Shown here: positions 5,518 through 8,826 of the stretch, piece after piece
How positions within the stretch are numbered: the stretch's first letter is position 1
How the letters are laid out: each line of letters opens with the position of its first letter
Assembly (NCBI GenBank): GCA_937892225.1
Contig: CALAUH010000086.1
Span: 1 to 8,826, forward strand
Source of the DNA: an uncultured Treponema sp.
GTDB lineage: Bacteria; Spirochaetota; Spirochaetia; Treponematales; Treponemataceae
Length of the DNA: 8,826 bases
Direction: 5' to 3'
The notes under the pieces: generated by a model
Told to the model about the DNA's origin: nothing
The model's input: only the letters and a program-made list of their open reading frames with translations
Databases searched by the model: none
Position numbers and translations under genes: made by a program

Positions 5518-7137
5518 TTAAAACAAATAAGACAACCCAATTTTAAAAGAATAATAATTTCCTTTATCTTCACAAATATAATCATCACGAAGGAAGAAAA
5601 TAAAATTAATACCAGTTTCTATTACAAAAGGGCTGTTATCTGGTGTGATTAAAACATCTGTTCCACATTCCATTGCATGCATAAATAAGAAATTATAATC
5701 ACGTTTATACGAAGGATTAAATGTAGTTATTGCAGTATTAAAATCAAGCCATAAATCAATATTTACATTTTCTATCGATGAATGTGTATATGCAAGACCA
5801 AGACGAACAACATTATTATTTAAATTCAATTTTCCGTTTTCTGCACCAAAAACTAAATCAAGATTTGTACCTGCATAACCTTTTGGAGTTTTTATACCAA
5901 AAACATAACCAAGTCCAAGACCATTACCGGTATCAATTCCATAAGGTGTAAATAAATCTATTGATGAATAACCATATCTTAATAAAGCAGCATTTAATAA
6001 AGTAATTTTATCTGTCTGATAAGCCCAGTTATATTTAAAAGCAAAATTACCGGTAAAAGGAAAAACCGCATTTTTACCAGTCAGATAAGTTGATGCAGAT
6101 GCTGAAAATTCAAAACCATTTGTAAAACCGGAAATAAAAGCAATCTGTGCATTAAATGGTGATAATCCAAAATTATTTTTATCTGCATTAAAGCCAGGAC
6201 GAACATTCACTTCAATCTGACCAAAATTTACAGGTGATTTATAAGCCAGAGGAAGAACACCAATTCCTAAGCCGGATTTTGTATATACATATTTTGGGTA
6301 ATTTGCATTATTCGTAATTACAACAGTCTTTTCTTTCTGAATTCCTTCTGAAGATAAAATTACAGTATAAACACCATCATCTAAAACCTGATTATTTTTA
6401 TCTTTACCATTCCAGTCTACACTTTGTGACCATGTTTCAATATCTTTAAACTCGTATGACCAGACTTCTTCTCCAGTAGAATTAAGAATATAAATTAAAG
6501 CAGAACCTTTTGTATTTGCTTCAAATGAAATAGTACAAATTCCCTTATCATCTTTTGCATCAGGATTAAAATGTACTCTTGAAACATCAAAATTATTTAA
6601 AGCAAAAACTGCCGGTTTAGAAACATACTCAACGATTTTTACGCTGTCTTTTTCAACTTTTACAGTTTTTTCAAAATCTTCATAACCAAAGCGTTTTACT
6701 TTAACACGATGCTCTCCGCAATATGCACTAAATGGATTTGAATTTACTCTTGTTGAATCAAGATAAATCTCGCTGTCAAGAAAAGTTTCGTTCAACTGAA
6801 TAAGTCCCATCGCATTAGACAAAGCAATCCTGTACAAAGTATCATACGACTGATAAACATTTATTTTATAAGATACAGAATTATAACCTTCTTTTTCAAT
6901 TTCAAGTTCATATTCACCAACAGGTAAATTCTGAAGAGTAAGTTTTGTTTTTCCTTTGTAAACTTTGTTCAAATATACTTCACAGTTAGGAATATTACAT
7001 TCAATAGTTATAGAACAGTTTCTGTCATTTCTAAAAGTTTTCTCAGTTGGTTCAAGAACAATTTTTTCCTGAGCAAAAACAAAAGATGATAAAAACAATA
7101 TAGAAATAATCACAAATATACGTTTAATAAAATTCAT
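5518..7137 (-). CDS. Outer-membrane protein with PEGA and FlgD-like domains and a C-terminal beta-barrel-like region
   Basis: This 539-residue exported protein has a signal peptide (residues 1-22, cleavage after VFA). Two PEGA-type repeats follow: about 41-94 (CEVYLNKVYKGKT, then LPVGEYELEIEKEGY) and about 111-168 (SEIYLDSTRVNSNP, then GEHRVKVKRFGYEDF). Residues 190-275 resemble the FlgD-type Ig-like domain (DWNGKDKNNQVLDDGVYTV). Residues 283-539 are rich in alternating aromatic and small residues in strand-like segments and end in FKIGLSYLF, with the terminal phenylalanine typical of outer-membrane barrels. PEGA domains are extracytoplasmic in known proteins. I infer an envelope protein, perhaps binding a surface polymer or another envelope component; I do not recognise a named family. 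It is probably the first gene of an operon with the HtrA protease and uvrB. It has no Shine-Dalgarno site and a promoter right at its start. Confidence 0.85.
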   Translation of the reverse strand: MNFIKRIFVIISILFLSSFVFAQEKIVLEPTEKTFRNDRNCSITIECNIPNCEVYLNKVYKGKTKLTLQNLPVGEYELEIEKEGYNSVSYKINVYQSYDTLYRIALSNAMGLIQLNETFLDSEIYLDSTRVNSNPFSAYCGEHRVKVKRFGYEDFEKTVKVEKDSVKIVEYVSKPAVFALNNFDVSRVHFNPDAKDDKGICTISFEANTKGSALIYILNSTGEEVWSYEFKDIETWSQSVDWNGKDKNNQVLDDGVYTVILSSEGIQKEKTVVITNNANYPKYVYTKSGLGIGVLPLAYKSPVNFGQIEVNVRPGFNADKNNFGLSPFNAQIAFISGFTNGFEFSASASTYLTGKNAVFPFTGNFAFKYNWAYQTDKITLLNAALLRYGYSSIDLFTPYGIDTGNGLGLGYVFGIKTPKGYAGTNLDLVFGAENGKLNLNNNVVRLGLAYTHSSIENVNIDLWLDFNTAITTFNPSYKRDYNFLFMHAMECGTDVLITPDNSPFVIETGINFIFFLRDDYICEDKGNYYSFKIGLSYLF

Positions 7138-7143
7138 ACATAT

Positions 7144-7172
7144 ATTGTAGAATACTTTTAACTATCATGCAA
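7144..7172 (-). promoter_or_regulatory. Promoter of the PEGA protein / htrA / uvrB operon, leaderless
   Basis: On the minus strand TTGCAT (7167-7172) and TACAAT (7144-7149) are separated by 17 bp. Only six bases lie between the -10 box and the ATG at 7137, so transcription should start at or next to the start codon. This agrees with the lack of any ribosome-binding site. It lies in the 44-bp gap after radC. Confidence 0.6.
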
Positions 7173-7181
7173 ACTTTAAAA

Positions 7182-7841
7182 TTATTCATCAGGAATTAAT
7201 CCCTGCTCTACGAAACTGAAAAAACCTTCCCTGTCTATAATAATATGATCGAGAATTGGAATACCGATTATTTTTGAAGCTTCCAAAAGACTTTCAGTAG
7301 ATTCAATATCATCTTCTGACGGAAAAGAACGTCCCGAAGGATGATTATGTACCAATATAACTGCAGCAGCATTTTCACGAATAGCCTCTCCAAAAACTTC
7401 GCGCGGATGAATAAGTGTTCTGTTTATTGTACCGACAGAAACAACATGAATTTTAATAATATCATGACCACCATTCAAAATTACAGAAAGAAAATGTTCC
7501 TGATTGCTGATTGCATACTGCTTTACATATGGAACAACATCATCCGGAGTTTTTATGTGTGCTCCAAAATGACAGCATCTTCTTCGTCCCAGTTCAAGTG
7601 CAGCCGCAATACTTAAAGCTTTACCTTTTCCAATACCACGCATATTCAAAAGTTTTTGAACGACTTCTTCGGTATTAGTTGCATTTAAAGTATCAACTAT
7701 TTTTTCTGACATAGTCTCTACATTCATCTGTTTATTTCCGCAGCCAAGAATCAGCATTACTAGTTCTACATCATCTGGATACGAAAGCCCATATTTTAAT
7801 GTCTTTTCCCTGATGTTGGGTTTTACAATTTTTGCATTCAC
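7182..7841 (-). CDS. radC: RadC-family JAB/MPN-domain protein
   Basis: This 219-residue protein is complete for the family. The N-terminal part (9-87) contains EKTLKYG and a helix-hairpin-helix motif (LLNMRGIGKGKALSIAAALELGRR, about 64-87). The C-terminal JAB/MPN domain (about 97-216) carries the metal-site pattern with E148 in PREVF, then H165 and H167 in HNHPSG, S175 and D178. The family was once linked to recombination repair, but that role was withdrawn and the true function is uncertain. It starts with GTG at 7841. The frame is closed by a stop 19 bases further upstream (7860-7862), and the only nearby ATG is out of frame. No ribosome-binding site is visible. It is divergent from the GH73 lipoprotein gene with 20 bp between them, and the outer-membrane protein gene follows 44 bp downstream. 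Confidence 0.95.
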   Translation of the reverse strand: MNAKIVKPNIREKTLKYGLSYPDDVELVMLILGCGNKQMNVETMSEKIVDTLNATNTEEVVQKLLNMRGIGKGKALSIAAALELGRRRCCHFGAHIKTPDDVVPYVKQYAISNQEHFLSVILNGGHDIIKIHVVSVGTINRTLIHPREVFGEAIRENAAAVILVHNHPSGRSFPSEDDIESTESLLEASKIIGIPILDHIIIDREGFFSFVEQGLIPDE

Positions 7842-7850
7842 ATATATAAT
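7822..7850 (+). promoter_or_regulatory. Promoter of the GH73 lipoprotein gene, near-leaderless
   Basis: TTTACA (7822-7827, 5 of 6 to the -35 consensus) and a perfect TATAAT (7845-7850) are 17 bp apart. The -35 box lies inside the first codons of radC. Transcription should start near 7857, only about five bases before ATG 7862, and no Shine-Dalgarno sequence is present. Confidence 0.65.
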
Positions 7851-7861
7851 ATCTACAAGTT

Positions 7862-8542
7862 ATGAAAAATAAGGCAATTTTTAAGAAAAATATTTTCATT
7901 TTTTTAATTTTTATTCTTTTATTCACAGTGTCTGGCTGTCAAACCTTAAAATTTCCGTTTTTTACAAAAAAAGATTATAGTGTTGAAAAAACAAAAATTG
8001 AACTTTCAAGAAAAATTTTAGGAAAAGGACAGCTTACTCCAAAAGAACTTGCAGAATTTTTCTTAACTCAGAATCCTGATGTTGATTACACAAGAATTTT
8101 TACTATTGCAAGACATTATTATTTAGAAGCATATCAGGAAAATATAAACTCTACAGTTGCTTTTGCACAGATGTGTCTGGAAACTGGTTTTTTAAGATTT
8201 GGAAATTTAGTTACACCCGAAATGAATAATTTCTGCGGATTAGGTTCCATGGATGCTGAACACAAAGGCGAATCTTTTCCGACGATTAAACTTGGTGTAA
8301 GAGCTCATATTCAGCACCTTCAGGCATATGCAACCACCGAAGATGTTGAATTGAACAAGGAACTTGTTGACCCAAGATACAGCTGGGTTCATAAAGCTAA
8401 GTTTGCCGAAACCATTTTTGATCTGGCAGGCAACTGGGCAACGGATAAAAATTACGGTACAAAGATTGATGCTATCCTCACCCAGATGCAGGATTATTTT
8501 TTTGAAAAAAACAGAATCGAACCAATTTATCCTAACCGATAG
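7862..8542 (+). CDS. Lipoprotein N-acetylglucosaminidase (GH73-like peptidoglycan hydrolase)
   Basis: The 226-residue product starts with a lipoprotein signal: KNK, a long hydrophobic stretch and the lipobox VSGC with C26 lipidated. Residues 60-213 match the glucosaminidase family (FlgJ C-terminus, LytG type), which cuts the glycan chains of peptidoglycan. The segment AQMCLETGFLRFGN (102-115) holds E107 as the likely catalytic acid. NNFCGLGS (122-129), FPTIKLGVRAHIQHLQAYA (139-157) and WATDKNYGTKIDAIL (192-206) are the other family blocks. I infer that it acts in the periplasm as a tethered wall hydrolase, for growth, division or flagellar insertion. It has its own promoter at 7822-7850. Its stop lies inside the end of the convergent pyrH gene (11-bp overlap), with no terminator between them. 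Confidence 0.9.
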   Translation: MKNKAIFKKNIFIFLIFILLFTVSGCQTLKFPFFTKKDYSVEKTKIELSRKILGKGQLTPKELAEFFLTQNPDVDYTRIFTIARHYYLEAYQENINSTVAFAQMCLETGFLRFGNLVTPEMNNFCGLGSMDAEHKGESFPTIKLGVRAHIQHLQAYATTEDVELNKELVDPRYSWVHKAKFAETIFDLAGNWATDKNYGTKIDAILTQMQDYFFEKNRIEPIYPNR

Positions 8543-8825
8543 TAGTTCCAATATATTCTTTATCTTCAAGAATTTTCTGGATATTATCGATATTTTTTCC
8601 ACCGGCACAAATAACTTTCATGCCAAGTTCACTTGCCTTTTTAGAAGCAATTGGATCAAAAGGACAGTTCTTTCCAGGAACCCATTCATCTCCAACCATT
8701 TTGCGGAAGTCTGCCCAGCTTATTGTATCGAGAGGTTTAGCGTCAGGATTTTTTCTTGGGTCATCAGTATAAACTTTTTCGATGTTGGAAAGATTTACAA
8801 CTGTGTCTGCATTGAATTTTTCTGC
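8532..8825 (-). CDS. pyrH: UMP kinase, C-terminal 97 residues (start outside window)
   Basis: The frame enters from the right edge and ends at TAG 8532-8534. The 97 visible residues match the C-terminal half of an amino-acid-kinase-fold UMP kinase, which makes UDP from UMP and ATP in pyrimidine synthesis. Key blocks are NLSNIEKVYTDDPRKNPDAK (12-31, nucleotide-binding region), ISWADFRKMVGDEWVPGKN (36-54) and CPFDPIASKKASELGMKV (55-72), closing with IGTTIG. The W-x2-FR...PG-x2-x-PFDPIA pattern is that of the archaeal-like UMP kinases; the common bacterial PyrH of E. coli has a different C-terminus here. The gene is convergent with the GH73 lipoprotein gene and overlaps its end by 11 bp. The N-terminal half, with the P-loop-like glycines, is not in view. 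Confidence 0.9.
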   Translation of the reverse strand, partial: AEKFNADTVVNLSNIEKVYTDDPRKNPDAKPLDTISWADFRKMVGDEWVPGKNCPFDPIASKKASELGMKVICAGGKNIDNIQKILEDKEYIGTTIG

Positions 8826-8826
8826 A

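Overview
The window looks like chromosomal DNA of a low-GC spirochaete, most likely a Treponema (rumen, gut or oral type). I infer this from a zinc-type ribosomal protein L28, an outer-membrane protein with PEGA and FlgD-like domains, an HtrA protease, several spirochaete-style lipoproteins, a UMP kinase of the archaeal-like type and the strong A+T bias. No species can be named from the sequence alone.

Positions 1-1740 form a very A+T-rich accessory segment. It holds three genes. (i) The minus-strand lipoprotein gene runs off the left edge. Its N-terminus resembles DUF4932 and its C-terminal half resembles a PUA/ASCH-like fold, which is an odd combination. (ii) A 56-codon minus-strand gene encodes a peptide with a textbook double-glycine leader and a 21-residue, two-cysteine, aromatic-rich core. 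(iii) A small XRE-type repressor is transcribed divergently from the peptide gene. The 119 bp between the peptide and repressor genes carry a near-consensus promoter for the peptide, two identical perfect palindromes TTTACGTAAA exactly 30 bp apart, and a 12-bp palindrome at the expected transcription start. Together these read as a repressor-controlled secreted-peptide locus (bacteriocin, modified peptide or signal), with the neighbouring lipoprotein as a possible immunity or accessory factor. No maturation enzyme or exporter lies in the window.

Positions 1741-1966 hold a stretch of different base composition (a pyrimidine tract, a GC-richer block and a 13-bp-arm stem-loop), probably a dispersed intergenic repeat, followed by a good terminator for rpmB.

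Positions 1967-7841 are ordinary chromosome, all on the minus strand: radC, then a PEGA/FlgD-like outer-membrane protein, an HtrA/DegP-family protease, uvrB and rpmB. The outer-membrane protein, htrA and uvrB look like one operon: the gaps are 18 bp and then a 1-base TAATG overlap. rpmB has its own strong promoter immediately after uvrB.

From 7862 a lipoprotein N-acetylglucosaminidase (GH73-like) is transcribed rightward, divergent from radC with only 20 bp between them. Its 3' end overlaps by 11 bp the end of a convergent, truncated UMP kinase gene (pyrH). Promoters near 7150 and 7845 lie so close to their start codons that the mRNAs are predicted to be leaderless or nearly so.
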